The translations under genes were made by a program, and so were the position numbers. From CAIRDP01 sp037138335 (lineage in GTDB: Bacteria; Bacteroidota; Bacteroidia; Bacteroidales; FEN-979), in assembly GCA_037138335.1 (NCBI GenBank), contig JBAXIO010000002.1, forward strand, positions 275,613 to 339,612: DNA of 64,000 nucleotides, in the 5' to 3' direction. Every line of letters starts with the position of its first letter. Position 1 is the stretch's first letter. Positions 35,102-43,541 of the stretch are shown piece after piece. The notes below the pieces were generated by a model. The model worked only from the letters and a program-made list of their open reading frames with translations, was not told the origin of the DNA and did not search any database.

Positions 35102-35946
35102 AAAAAATACTGGTCACCGGTTCCGATGGATTCATCGGCAGGGCTGTTATGAAACGCCTGCATAACGTGGGTTTCGAGGTCACGGGACTGGACCTGGCCC
35201 AGGGGGATATCACCGATGCTTCTTGCTTTGAAATGTTCAGGGGAAGCGATTTTTTTCATGTGATCCATCTCGCAGGAAAAACATTTGTCCCTGACAGTTG
35301 GAAAGATCCCGGGGCCTTTTACCGGATCAACCTCATGGGAACGGTTAATGTACTTGAATTCTGCCGCCGCTCAGGTGCCGGGCTCACCTATATCAGCTCG
35401 TATCTTTACGGTTCTCCGGAGTATCTCCCGATTGATGAAAACCATCCCGTTAAATCCTATAATCCATACAGCCATAGCAAGCTCCTGGCCGATAATACCT
35501 GCCAGTTCTATGCTCAGAATTTCAAACTGAGGGTTTCAGTTTTGAGGCCTTTCAACGCATACGGACCGGGGCAGCCCGCCCATTTCATCATCCCCGAAAT
35601 TATCCAGATGGTTAAGGATCCCGCTGTCAAAGAAGTACAGGTCATGGATCTCAGGCCCAAAAGGGATTATGTTTATATCGACGACCTGGTGGATGCCATC
35701 TTCCGCACTATTGAAGGGGAACCGGGCATATATAATGTAGGGAGCGGCAATTCAATCAGCGTGGAAGATCTTGTTAAAACTGTCATGAGACTGAGCGGAA
35801 TTACCAAACCCTATCTGGCCCGGGGAACCGAGCGGCAGAATGAGATATTTGATCTCTATGCCGGTATAGATAAGATCAGGGCCTCCCTTGGCTGGCGGCC
35901 TAAAACTTCATTTGAAGAAGGACTGCGAAAATGTATTATTCCCTGA
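35098..35946 (+). CDS. NAD-dependent epimerase/dehydratase (TTG start)
   Basis: 282-residue extended SDR. The Rossmann motif VTGSDGFIGRAV begins five residues after a TTG start codon at 35098, whose bases overlap the previous stop (TTGA). The next ATG would cut into the cofactor fold, so TTG is required. The catalytic triad is visible as YISSYLYG and YNPYSHSK. The sequence resembles GDP-4-keto-6-deoxymannose reductases and UDP-sugar epimerases, so it probably reduces or epimerises the dehydratase product. Its 3' end overlaps nadC (opposite strand) by 11 nt. Confidence 0.82.
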   Translation: MKKILVTGSDGFIGRAVMKRLHNVGFEVTGLDLAQGDITDASCFEMFRGSDFFHVIHLAGKTFVPDSWKDPGAFYRINLMGTVNVLEFCRRSGAGLTYISSYLYGSPEYLPIDENHPVKSYNPYSHSKLLADNTCQFYAQNFKLRVSVLRPFNAYGPGQPAHFIIPEIIQMVKDPAVKEVQVMDLRPKRDYVYIDDLVDAIFRTIEGEPGIYNVGSGNSISVEDLVKTVMRLSGITKPYLARGTERQNEIFDLYAGIDKIRASLGWRPKTSFEEGLRKCIIP

Positions 35947-36796
35947 TTGCTTTCAGGCTCATGTCAAGGCTTTGTATATGGTGGGTGAGCGCTCCAACCG
36001 AAATGAAATCAACACCGCTTGCAGCATAATCCCTGATGTTGTTCTCAGTAATGCCCCCTGAAGCTTCCGTCTCAAAACGGCCGGCTGTCATCCGGACTGC
36101 CCTGGCCAGATCGGCGGGTGAAAAATTATCCAGCATGATCCTGTCAACACCGCCATGGTCAAGAACCATCTGCAGTTCGGGGAAATCCCTGACTTCTATT
36201 TCGATTTTTAGTTCTTTCCTGTTTTTCTCCAGGTAAAGCCTTGCGGCATCAATAGCTTTTACAATCCCCCCTGAAAAATCGACATGATTGTCTTTGATCA
36301 TGATCATATCGAACAGTCCGCTGCGGTGGTTGAAGCCCCCGCCAGTCCTTACGGCATACTTCTCAAGCCCCCGGAGCAGCGGAGTGGTTTTGCGGGTGTC
36401 GAGGATCCTGGCAGGGAAGCCTTCGGTGAGTTTCACGAGTTTGTTCGTGGCAGTTGCAATGCCGCTCAGCCTTTGCATAAAATTAAGCACCAGCCTTTCA
36501 CTCTGCAGTATGGAAGATATCCTTCCACACACTTCAAACGCAATGTCACCGGGGACGATAACATCCCCGTCGGTAAGAAAGGGTTTCATGGCAAGACCGG
36601 GATCAACCCCTGCGAAAACTTTTTCGGCCACGCCCATTCCGCATAATATGCCGCTGGCTTTAATGATCAGCCTGGCCCTGCCATCAGCCGATACCGGGAT
36701 CGTAGACCTGGTGGTATGGTCACCATCTCCAATGTCTTCGGCAAGAGCCCTGCTAATTATTTCCTCAAGATCCATCACTTCATTCCTGGTTATCAT
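35936..36796 (-). CDS. nadC: Nicotinate-nucleotide pyrophosphorylase NadC
   Basis: 286 residues. Quinolinate phosphoribosyltransferase of de novo NAD synthesis: quinolinate plus PRPP gives nicotinate mononucleotide, CO2 and PPi. Seen are the N-terminal ALAEDIGDGDHTTRSTI, the binding segment RLSGIATATNKL, ARILDTRKTTPLLRGLEKYAVRTGGG, and EIEVRDFPEL with the barrel end ASGGITENNIRDYAASGVDFISVGALTH. The length is normal. It overlaps the DUF4783 gene by 4 nt upstream. No nadA or nadB is visible here. Confidence 0.96.
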   Translation of the reverse strand: MITRNEVMDLEEIISRALAEDIGDGDHTTRSTIPVSADGRARLIIKASGILCGMGVAEKVFAGVDPGLAMKPFLTDGDVIVPGDIAFEVCGRISSILQSERLVLNFMQRLSGIATATNKLVKLTEGFPARILDTRKTTPLLRGLEKYAVRTGGGFNHRSGLFDMIMIKDNHVDFSGGIVKAIDAARLYLEKNRKELKIEIEVRDFPELQMVLDHGGVDRIMLDNFSPADLARAVRMTAGRFETEASGGITENNIRDYAASGVDFISVGALTHHIQSLDMSLKAIRE

Positions 36797-37185
36797 TCCG
36801 GCTGTATGTTCAATTGATAGATAAGGTATTCCCCTTTGTTTTTACGGAGAAGAAAGAACAGCCTGTAACGCTTCCCACCCGCATTAAGGCTCCCTATCGT
36901 GTATTTTGAGCCGTCAGTGGAACTGCCTTCCCTGCTGACCGAAACATCGCTTACCTGATTATTGCTGAAAAAATCCCTTATGATCCTTTCAGCCTGTGTT
37001 TTACTGTAACTGTCCTTAAACCCGGGAATATTCAGGTCGACCATGTCATTGAAATGTGTTCCCACTTCGGCAGAATTTCCATTTCTTATTGCAGATATAA
37101 TGCCTTGAGAAGGATCCACCTGGGCTGTCGCATGTCCGGTCATCAGCATACAAAGAAAAAAGAAAAAAGCAGCAGGCCTGAACAT
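36793..37185 (-). CDS. DUF4783-family secreted protein
   Basis: 130 residues with a cleavable signal peptide (MFRPAAFFFFLCMLMTGHATAQ). The mature part has the NTF2-like pattern of the DUF4783 family of Bacteroidota (IISAIRNGNSAEVGTHFNDMVDLNIPG, then GKRYRLFFLLRKNKGEYLIYQLNIQ). The function is unknown. It overlaps nadC by 4 nt, a pairing common in this phylum as I recall, and lies divergent from rlmH. Confidence 0.8.
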   Translation of the reverse strand: MFRPAAFFFFLCMLMTGHATAQVDPSQGIISAIRNGNSAEVGTHFNDMVDLNIPGFKDSYSKTQAERIIRDFFSNNQVSDVSVSREGSSTDGSKYTIGSLNAGGKRYRLFFLLRKNKGEYLIYQLNIQPE

Positions 37186-37255
37186 GGAATATTTTTTTCA
37201 AATTTACTCTTTTTAATAATTCCGATATTTGCAATATCGCAAAAGCTTTTCTTTC

Positions 37256-37729
37256 ATGAAGATCAGGTTCATTGTGATCGGGAAAACCGATGAAGATTAT
37301 CTTAAAACAGGCATTGGTGAATACCTCAGCCGCCTGAAACGGTATGTTCCCATTGAGTACATCGAACTCCCTGCTTTAAAGAACGCATCTTCCCTGCCGG
37401 TCAGCGAACAACAGGCAAAAGAGAGGGAAATGTTTGAAAAACAACTCCAGCCGGGCGAAACTGTAGTCCTGCTGGATGAGAACGGCCGCCAGGTGAAATC
37501 ATCAGAACTGGCGGCCTGGCTGAACCAGCGCATGGTGTCGGGTATTAAATCCCTTGTTTTCCTGGTCGGGGGCCCCTTTGGGTTCCATCCTGGCTTAAAA
37601 CAAAAGGGGTATGACTCCCTTGCCCTTTCGAAAATGACATTCTCCCACCAGATGACAAGGCTGCTGTTCGCTGAACAGCTGTACCGCGCCTTTACAATTC
37701 TCAGGAACGAATCGTACCATCACGAATGA
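37256..37729 (+). CDS. rlmH: 23S rRNA (pseudouridine1915-N3)-methyltransferase RlmH
   Basis: 157 residues, the standard length. SPOUT-class methyltransferase acting on helix 69 of 23S rRNA. The C-terminal knot carries the signature LVFLVGGPFGFHPGL and ALSKMTFSHQMTRLLFAEQLYRAFTILRNESYHHE. The open frame continues nine codons upstream, but the family start is MKIRFIVIGKT, hence 37256. Confidence 0.96.
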   Translation: MKIRFIVIGKTDEDYLKTGIGEYLSRLKRYVPIEYIELPALKNASSLPVSEQQAKEREMFEKQLQPGETVVLLDENGRQVKSSELAAWLNQRMVSGIKSLVFLVGGPFGFHPGLKQKGYDSLALSKMTFSHQMTRLLFAEQLYRAFTILRNESYHHE

Positions 37730-37749
37730 AGCCATGCTCAAGGCTTCTG

Positions 37750-37787
37750 TTAACATTTTTTTAACGAAGGGGTTAACAAATATTAAC
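37750..37787. promoter_or_regulatory. Phased TTAAC repeats upstream of moxR
   Basis: TTAAC occurs at 37750, 37761, 37773 and 37783 (spacing 11, 12 and 10 bp, about one helical turn), with the first and third part of the palindrome GTTAAC and the outer pair forming CTGTTAAC...TTAACAG. It lies 33 nt upstream of the moxR -7 box and may bind a regulator of the Bat operon. Confidence 0.4.
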
Positions 37788-37819
37788 AGGAGGGGCTTTA
37801 TCAGGTCGCCGGGGTTTTA

Positions 37820-37827
37820 TACCTTTG
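37820..37827 (+). promoter_or_regulatory. -7 box of the moxR/Bat operon
   Basis: TACCTTTG matches TAnnTTTG, 21 nt before the ATG at 37849. It lies inside the longer open frame that starts at 37825, which supports the shorter moxR start. Confidence 0.55.
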
Positions 37828-37848
37828 CGCCATCAAATTAATTCATAT

Positions 37849-38841
37849 ATGGTTGAGACGGATATTAAAGCCCTGAATGAGCGGATCCAGAGGGAAAGCG
37901 CTTTCGTGGATATGATCACTATGGAAATGCATAAGGTGATCATAGGACAGAAACATATGATCGAACGTCTTTTGATCGGTTTATTGGCCAACGGACATAT
38001 TCTGCTGGAAGGCGTTCCCGGCCTGGCGAAAACCCTGGCCATCAAAACCCTGGCCAGTATTATTGAAGCTAAGTTCAGCCGCATCCAGTTTACGCCTGAC
38101 CTGCTTCCGGCCGACCTTGTTGGCACCCTGGTATACAGCCAGAAGAAAGAAGAATTCCAGGTGAGGAAAGGACCTATTTTCGCCAATTTTATCCTGGCGG
38201 ATGAAATTAACCGTTCCCCGGCCAAAGTCCAGAGTGCGCTGCTCGAAGCAATGCAGGAAAGGCAGGTGACTATCGGTGACCAGACTTTCATGCTGCCCGA
38301 ACCCTTCCTTGTTCTTGCAACCGAAAACCCGATTGAACAGGAAGGCACGTATCCTCTTCCCGAAGCCCAGGTTGACCGTTTTATGCTGAAGGTAATTATC
38401 AGTTACCCTGATAAAAAAGAAGAGAAACAGATCATCCGCCAGAATATCGGCAATGAAATCTCCGCTGCAAGCACCATAATCAAACCTGAAGATATTTTAA
38501 GGGCGAGAGCTGTTGCAAGGGAAGTGTATCTCGATGAAAAAATTGAAACATACATTACTGATATCGTATTTGCTTCGCGTTTCCCGGCCGACTATAAACT
38601 GAAAAAATTCGAAGGTCTGATCAGTTACGGAGCCTCCCCCAGGGCAAGTATCTACCTTGCGCTTGCTTCGAAGGCTTATGCTTTTATCAAACGAAGGGGT
38701 TATGTTATTCCTGAAGATATCCGTGCAGTAGCCCATGACGTGATGCGCCACCGCATCGGCCTGACCTATGAAGCAGAAGCCGAGAACATCACTTCGGAAG
38801 ATATTATTAATGAGATTTTAAATACTGTAGAAGTACCCTAA
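37849..38841 (+). CDS. MoxR-family AAA+ ATPase (Bat operon)
   Basis: 330 residues. The Walker A motif is GVPGLAKT, Walker B is ILADEINR, and the sensor region reads LATENPIEQEGTYPLPEAQVDRF, all hallmarks of MoxR. The start at 37849 (MVETDIKALNER) is preferred over 37825 because a promoter box overlaps the latter. MoxR ATPases act as chaperone-like partners for von Willebrand A proteins, and two such genes lie downstream in the same operon. It is the first gene of the eight-gene Bat operon. Confidence 0.95.
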   Translation: MVETDIKALNERIQRESAFVDMITMEMHKVIIGQKHMIERLLIGLLANGHILLEGVPGLAKTLAIKTLASIIEAKFSRIQFTPDLLPADLVGTLVYSQKKEEFQVRKGPIFANFILADEINRSPAKVQSALLEAMQERQVTIGDQTFMLPEPFLVLATENPIEQEGTYPLPEAQVDRFMLKVIISYPDKKEEKQIIRQNIGNEISAASTIIKPEDILRARAVAREVYLDEKIETYITDIVFASRFPADYKLKKFEGLISYGASPRASIYLALASKAYAFIKRRGYVIPEDIRAVAHDVMRHRIGLTYEAEAENITSEDIINEILNTVEVP

Positions 38842-38848
38842 ACGAATA

Positions 38849-38904
38849 AGTGAACAGTGAACAGTCATTATTCACCAGTCACCATTCACCAGTCACTAGT
38901 CACC
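38849..38904. repeat. Heptamer repeat tract (GTGACTG family), copy 2
   Basis: Eight 7-nt units fill the gap between moxR and the DUF58 gene. Read on the minus strand they are GGTGACT, AGTGACT, GGTGAAT, GGTGACT, GGTGAAT, AATGACT, GTTCACT, GTTCACT. The last two are inverted relative to the others. This is the same family as 11870-11904. Confidence 0.8.
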
Positions 38905-38909
38905 AAATA

Positions 38910-39785
38910 ATGGAATCCGCCGAACTCTTTAAAAAGGTCCGTAAAATAGAGATAAAGACCAGGGGTCTGTCAAACCAGATATTCTCGGGACAGTATCATT
39001 CGGTCTTTAAAGGGAGGGGTATGGCCTTCAGCGAAGTGAGGGAATACCAGTTCGGAGACGATATCAGGAATATTGACTGGAACGTAACCGCACGTTTCAA
39101 CCATCCTTATATTAAAATTTTTGATGAGGAAAGGGAACTTACGGTCATGATCCTGATCGATGTCAGCGGATCCAATCATTTCGGTACAAGGAAAACCCTG
39201 AAAGAAGAAGTGATCACGGAGATTGCCGCGGTCCTCGCTTTCAGCGCGATCCAGAATAACGATAAAGTAGGGGTGATCTTCTTCAGCAATATTATCGAGA
39301 AATTCATTCCTCCGAAAAAAGGGCCGTCACATATCCTGCGTATTATCAGGGAACTGGTCGATTTTAAACCCGGCCAACAGGGAACGAACCTGACCGAACC
39401 CCTCCGGTTCCTTACAAATGCAATAAAAAAGCGCTGCAGCACATTTGTCATTTCCGATTTTCTTGACTATAACTTCGTGGATGCCATCAAGATCGCGAAT
39501 AAGAAGCATGATATCATAGCTGTTCAGATCTTTGATGAACGGGAGACAAACCTGCCCGATGTTGGCCTTCTCAGGGTGAAAGACGCGGAATCGGGTTCTG
39601 AACAATGGGTTGATTCTTCTGATTTCAGGCAGCGTGCATATTTTAAAAAATGGAATGACGACCACCAGGCTTTTCTAAACGACACATTTTTAAGAAGCGG
39701 GGTTGACTGGGTAAAGATCAGGACCGACCAGGATTATGTGAAACCGCTCATTAATCTTTTTAAAAAACGGGGTGCGAGAAGGTAA
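38910..39785 (+). CDS. DUF58-domain protein (Bat operon)
   Basis: 291 residues. The DUF58 signature is clear: KGRGMAFSEVREYQFGDDIRNIDWNVTARFNHPYIKIFDEERELTVMIL, followed by a vWA-like strand with DVSGS. The open frame extends 20 codons upstream into the heptamer repeat, so I start at MESAELFKK (38910). It is cytoplasmic and probably functions with MoxR. It lies 5 nt before the next gene. Confidence 0.92.
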   Translation: MESAELFKKVRKIEIKTRGLSNQIFSGQYHSVFKGRGMAFSEVREYQFGDDIRNIDWNVTARFNHPYIKIFDEERELTVMILIDVSGSNHFGTRKTLKEEVITEIAAVLAFSAIQNNDKVGVIFFSNIIEKFIPPKKGPSHILRIIRELVDFKPGQQGTNLTEPLRFLTNAIKKRCSTFVISDFLDYNFVDAIKIANKKHDIIAVQIFDERETNLPDVGLLRVKDAESGSEQWVDSSDFRQRAYFKKWNDDHQAFLNDTFLRSGVDWVKIRTDQDYVKPLINLFKKRGARR

Positions 39786-39789
39786 ACAG

Positions 39790-40776
39790 ATGCGAATAAT
39801 CCACACCACTGGCCTGTTCATTCTACTCCTTATGGGAGTATCTTCCTACTCCCAGGATATAAAGGTTAATGCCAGGCTTGATACCGGTGCCATGCTCATA
39901 GGCGATCATGTTGGCCTGAAACTCAGGTTTGAGGGGCCCTCAGGTTCGCATGTCATCTGGCCTGCTTTTAACGACACAATACTTGGCAATATCATTGTTA
40001 TCGGCCGTTCAAAAGTTGACAGCAGCTTTTCGAAGGACAGGAAATCACTCACGCTTACACAGGAACTCAATCTTACCTGCTTCGATACGGGCTTTTACAC
40101 GATTCCGCAGATCCCTTTCAGGTACAGGGTTTTCCCCGACACCACCCTGCAAACTGCATCCACAGGACTCAGTATGCTCATGGTGCATACGGTCAAAGTC
40201 GACACTACCAATGTTATCAAGCCCATAAAGGGGCCTTTAAATATACCGATCACGTTTCTTGAGGTCTTACCGTACATACTGATAGCCCTTGCCGCACTGG
40301 CTATTGTCCTGCTGGTTATCTGGTATGTAAGGAGAAGGAAGAAAAATGAACCGCTGATCCGGCTGAGGCCGAAAGTGAAGCTGCTGCCTCATGAAAAAGC
40401 TCTGCAGGACCTTGAAAAGCTCAGGACCAGGAAACTCTGGCAACAGGGGAATGTCAAGGAATACCACAGTGAACTTACCGGTATCCTGAGGACCTATATA
40501 GAGGAAGGGTTTGCTGTACCTGCCATGGAAAGCACTACATACGAGATCGTTGAAGCACTCAGGGCCCAGGGTGAATTTGCAAAGCCTCTCCTTGAGAAGC
40601 TTGACCAGGTATTGCAAACAGCCGATATGGTAAAATTCGCAAAAGCACTGCCCGGTCCGCAGGAAAACGAAAATGCCCTGAATACGGGAATTGAAATTGT
40701 TAACCTTTCTGTCAGGCCGGTTATACAGCACCAGGATGACACAATCAACCAAATAAGCCAAAAGCCTCAGGCGTAG
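39790..40776 (+). CDS. Bat operon membrane protein (unnamed)
   Basis: 328 residues with a signal peptide (MRIIHTTGLFILLLMGVSSYSQ), a periplasmic beta-rich domain of about 130 residues (similar in style to the N-terminal domains of BatD), one membrane helix (ILIALAALAIVLLVIWYV) and a cytoplasmic C-terminal domain. The start at 39772 would add six codons and overlap the DUF58 gene; I favour 39790. It lies between DUF58 and batA, the usual place of an uncharacterised BatD-like partner. Confidence 0.8.
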   Translation: MRIIHTTGLFILLLMGVSSYSQDIKVNARLDTGAMLIGDHVGLKLRFEGPSGSHVIWPAFNDTILGNIIVIGRSKVDSSFSKDRKSLTLTQELNLTCFDTGFYTIPQIPFRYRVFPDTTLQTASTGLSMLMVHTVKVDTTNVIKPIKGPLNIPITFLEVLPYILIALAALAIVLLVIWYVRRRKKNEPLIRLRPKVKLLPHEKALQDLEKLRTRKLWQQGNVKEYHSELTGILRTYIEEGFAVPAMESTTYEIVEALRAQGEFAKPLLEKLDQVLQTADMVKFAKALPGPQENENALNTGIEIVNLSVRPVIQHQDDTINQISQKPQA

Positions 40777-40781
40777 AGTTT

Positions 40782-41774
40782 ATGCATGGAATGACATTTG
40801 CGAACCCGGGTTACCTTTTCCTGCTGCTGCTGGTCCCAGCACTTGGGGTTTGGTATTTCTACCGCAGAAAGATCAATCCGGCAGTCCTCCAGGTAAGTAC
40901 CACGCGTGGCTTCCGTAAAGATTATGTTCAGTGGAGGCATTACCTGTACAATGCAATGTATGTTACCAGGTTGATGGCAATTGCCCTGCTGATCCTGGCC
41001 CTGGCAAGGCCTCAGACCAGCCTTAGCAGGCAATCGGTGAACGTTGAAGGCATCGACCTGGTCATAGCTTTTGATATTTCCGGGTCCATGCTGGCACAGG
41101 ATTTCAAGCCCGACAGGCTTGAAGCGGCCAGGGATGTTGCCCTGGATTTCATCGACGGCCGCCCGAACGACAGGATCGGCCTTGTCATTTTCAGCGGTGA
41201 ATCCTTTACACAATGCCCTATCACTACCGATCATGCAGTATTGAAAAACCTGTTCAGGGATATCAAAAGCGGTATGATAGACGACGGCACCGCACTTGGC
41301 GACGGCTTGGCCCTGGCAGCCAGCCGGCTTAAAGACAGTAAAGCGGTAAGCAAGGTCATCATCCTGCTCACCGACGGGGTGAATAATATGGGCTCGGTGG
41401 ATCCTCTGTCGGCAGCTGAAATTGCCAAACTCTTTGGTATAAGGATATATACAATAGGAATAGGGACCATGGGATATGCCCCTTATCCTGTTCAAACCCC
41501 TTTCGGGATCCAGCTTCAGCAGATGAAAGTTGAAATAGACGAACCTTTGCTGGTAAAGATCTCGGGCATGACCGACGGAAAGTATTTCAGGGCCCAGAAT
41601 ATCACAAAGCTGAGGGAGATATATAAGGAAATTGATAAAATGGAAAAGACAAGGATCGATGTGACCGAATTCAGGAAAAAGAAGGAGGAGTTTCTGCCCC
41701 TTATACTGATCGCATTTGTTCTCCTTGCCCTTGAAGGATTTGTAAGATATGCAGTTTTAAAAACCATACCGTAA
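40782..41774 (+). CDS. batA: BatA, von Willebrand factor A-domain membrane protein
   Basis: 330 residues. Two N-terminal membrane helices flank a basic loop, a vWA domain follows with the MIDAS motif DISGSMLAQD and a later T-x-D (LLTDGVNNMGS), then a C-terminal helix (LPLILIAFVLLALEGFVRYAVL). It faces the periplasm. In Bacteroides, Bat proteins were linked to aerotolerance; the biochemical role is unsettled. A second ATG lies at 40791. It begins 5 nt after the previous stop. Confidence 0.92.
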   Translation: MHGMTFANPGYLFLLLLVPALGVWYFYRRKINPAVLQVSTTRGFRKDYVQWRHYLYNAMYVTRLMAIALLILALARPQTSLSRQSVNVEGIDLVIAFDISGSMLAQDFKPDRLEAARDVALDFIDGRPNDRIGLVIFSGESFTQCPITTDHAVLKNLFRDIKSGMIDDGTALGDGLALAASRLKDSKAVSKVIILLTDGVNNMGSVDPLSAAEIAKLFGIRIYTIGIGTMGYAPYPVQTPFGIQLQQMKVEIDEPLLVKISGMTDGKYFRAQNITKLREIYKEIDKMEKTRIDVTEFRKKKEEFLPLILIAFVLLALEGFVRYAVLKTIP

Positions 41775-41783
41775 TCAATTAGC

Positions 41784-42809
41784 ATGTTCAGGTTTGCACA
41801 TAGTATTTTCTTTTTTGCGTTTCTCCTGATACCGCTTTTATCAGCTTTGTTCATATGGTTTATGATCAGGCGGAAAAAGTCGATGGACTTATACGGCGAA
41901 TACACTCTGCTTAAGATACTTGCCCCGGAATATTCAACAGCCAAGCCCATTGTCAAATTCGTATTGTATTCCCTCGCCCTTGCAGCCATGATAATGGCTT
42001 TAGCCGATCTTCAATCAGGTTCGAAGATCGAAAAAGTGAAGAGAAAAGGCATTGACCTCATGATCTGCCTCGATGTGTCCAATTCCATGCTCGCACAGGA
42101 TATCAGGCCTTGCCGTCTTGAACGCGCAAAACAGGCTATTTCAAAACTTACCGATAAACTGGAAGGCGACCGCATCGGGCTTATTGTTTTTGCAGGAAAA
42201 GCGTATACCCAGTTGCCAATCACCACCGACTACGCTGCGGCAAAACTTTTTGTAAATACGGTTTCAACAGGGATGGTCCCCACCCAGGGAACTGCTATTG
42301 GCGATGCCATAAAACTTGCCGTCTCAAGTTTCGGGGAGTCTAAGCATAATAAAGCCATTGTACTTATAACCGACGGGGAGGATCACGAAGGACAGGTCCT
42401 CGAGCAGGCCGATGCAGCGGCTAAAGCAGGGACCATTCTGTATACAATAGGCATGGGGCTCCCCGAAGGCGCACCCATCCCGGTGTTTCAGGATGATATC
42501 CAGACCGGCTACAAGAAAGACAGGGATGGCAATACCATTATGAGCCGGCTGGATGAGACGACACTCAAGGAGATCGCAAACGTTGGTAAGGGGATGTACG
42601 TCAGGGCCAGTAATTCCGATGCAGGCCTGAATACGGTGTTTGACGACCTGGAAAAGATTGAGAAATCTGATATTGAAAGCAAGCAGTTCTCTGATTTCGA
42701 AAGTCGTTTCCAGTTCTTTGCTGCCCTTGCACTGATGATACTGGTACTGGACCTGTTCGTCTTTGAACGCAAAACAAAATGGATTAAAAATATTAAACTG
42801 TTCCGGTGA
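41784..42809 (+). CDS. batB: BatB, von Willebrand factor A-domain membrane protein
   Basis: 341 residues with the same layout as BatA: N-terminal helices, a vWA domain with MIDAS LDVSNSMLAQD and LITDGEDHEG, and a C-terminal helix (FFAALALMILVLDLFVF). Its close similarity to the upstream gene implies an ancient tandem duplication. BatA and BatB are thought to form a complex with BatC and BatD. It begins 9 nt after batA and ends 9 nt before batC. Confidence 0.92.
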   Translation: MFRFAHSIFFFAFLLIPLLSALFIWFMIRRKKSMDLYGEYTLLKILAPEYSTAKPIVKFVLYSLALAAMIMALADLQSGSKIEKVKRKGIDLMICLDVSNSMLAQDIRPCRLERAKQAISKLTDKLEGDRIGLIVFAGKAYTQLPITTDYAAAKLFVNTVSTGMVPTQGTAIGDAIKLAVSSFGESKHNKAIVLITDGEDHEGQVLEQADAAAKAGTILYTIGMGLPEGAPIPVFQDDIQTGYKKDRDGNTIMSRLDETTLKEIANVGKGMYVRASNSDAGLNTVFDDLEKIEKSDIESKQFSDFESRFQFFAALALMILVLDLFVFERKTKWIKNIKLFR

Positions 42810-42818
42810 TTTGTAATT

Positions 42819-43499
42819 ATGAAGACTAAGCTGATTTCATTGTTGCTTTTGTTCATGCTGGCTTTTCCTGTTTTTGCACAGAAAGAAAATACTCTTTTAC
42901 GCAAAGGCAATAACCAGTACGAAAAGGGGAACTTTAAAGAAGCCGAAAAAGATTACCGCAAAGCGCTTGAGATCAACAAGGAGTCGGTGAAGGGGAAGTT
43001 CAACCTCGGGACCGCTGTTTACGAGGAGAAAAATTTCGAAGAATCAGCCAAAATGTACAATGAACTTGCCGGTAAGAACCAGGACAAGGATATTCAGGCC
43101 AAGGTCTATCATAATATGGGTAATTCCTTTCTTGAGGCAAAGCAGTATGATAAAAGCATACTCGCCTATAAAAATGCATTGATGAACAACCCTTCCGACC
43201 TGGACACCAAATACAACCTCGAATATGCAAAAATGATGCTGAAGAAACAGCAGGATCAGCAAAAGAAGGACCAGGATAAGAAGAATAAAGACAAACAGGA
43301 TCAGAAAAAAGATCAGAAAAAGCAGGACCAGGATAAACAGGATCAGAAGAACCAGCCGCCCCAGGATCAGAAGAAACTTAGCAAGGAAGATGCAGCAAGG
43401 ATGCTGGAGGCGTTAAAAAACGATGAGAAAAAAACCTTGCAGAAAGTGAAAAAGGAAAAGGCGAAAGTGCAGGTTATCGGAATTGAAAAAGACTGGTAA
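42819..43499 (+). CDS. batC: BatC, TPR protein with charged tail
   Basis: 226 residues. A signal peptide (MKTKLISLLLLFMLAFPVFAQ) precedes three to four TPRs (NQYEKGNFKEAEKDYRKALEIN, VYHNMGNSFLEAKQYDKSILAY), and then a long K/D/Q-rich low-complexity stretch (about residues 140-190), encoded by near-repeats of GATCAGAA/GACCAGGA at DNA level. The last 35 residues are basic and helical. Predicted to be periplasmic and to scaffold the BatA/B proteins. Confidence 0.88.
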   Translation: MKTKLISLLLLFMLAFPVFAQKENTLLRKGNNQYEKGNFKEAEKDYRKALEINKESVKGKFNLGTAVYEEKNFEESAKMYNELAGKNQDKDIQAKVYHNMGNSFLEAKQYDKSILAYKNALMNNPSDLDTKYNLEYAKMMLKKQQDQQKKDQDKKNKDKQDQKKDQKKQDQDKQDQKNQPPQDQKKLSKEDAARMLEALKNDEKKTLQKVKKEKAKVQVIGIEKDW

Positions 43500-43541
43500 A
43501 AAGGATCCCGTAGGAAGGAATTGGTGAATAATAATATATAT

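Noticed and set aside
43521..43541. TTG start of batD at 43521
   Set aside because: The ATG at 43542 gives a clean signal peptide and a better-placed start.
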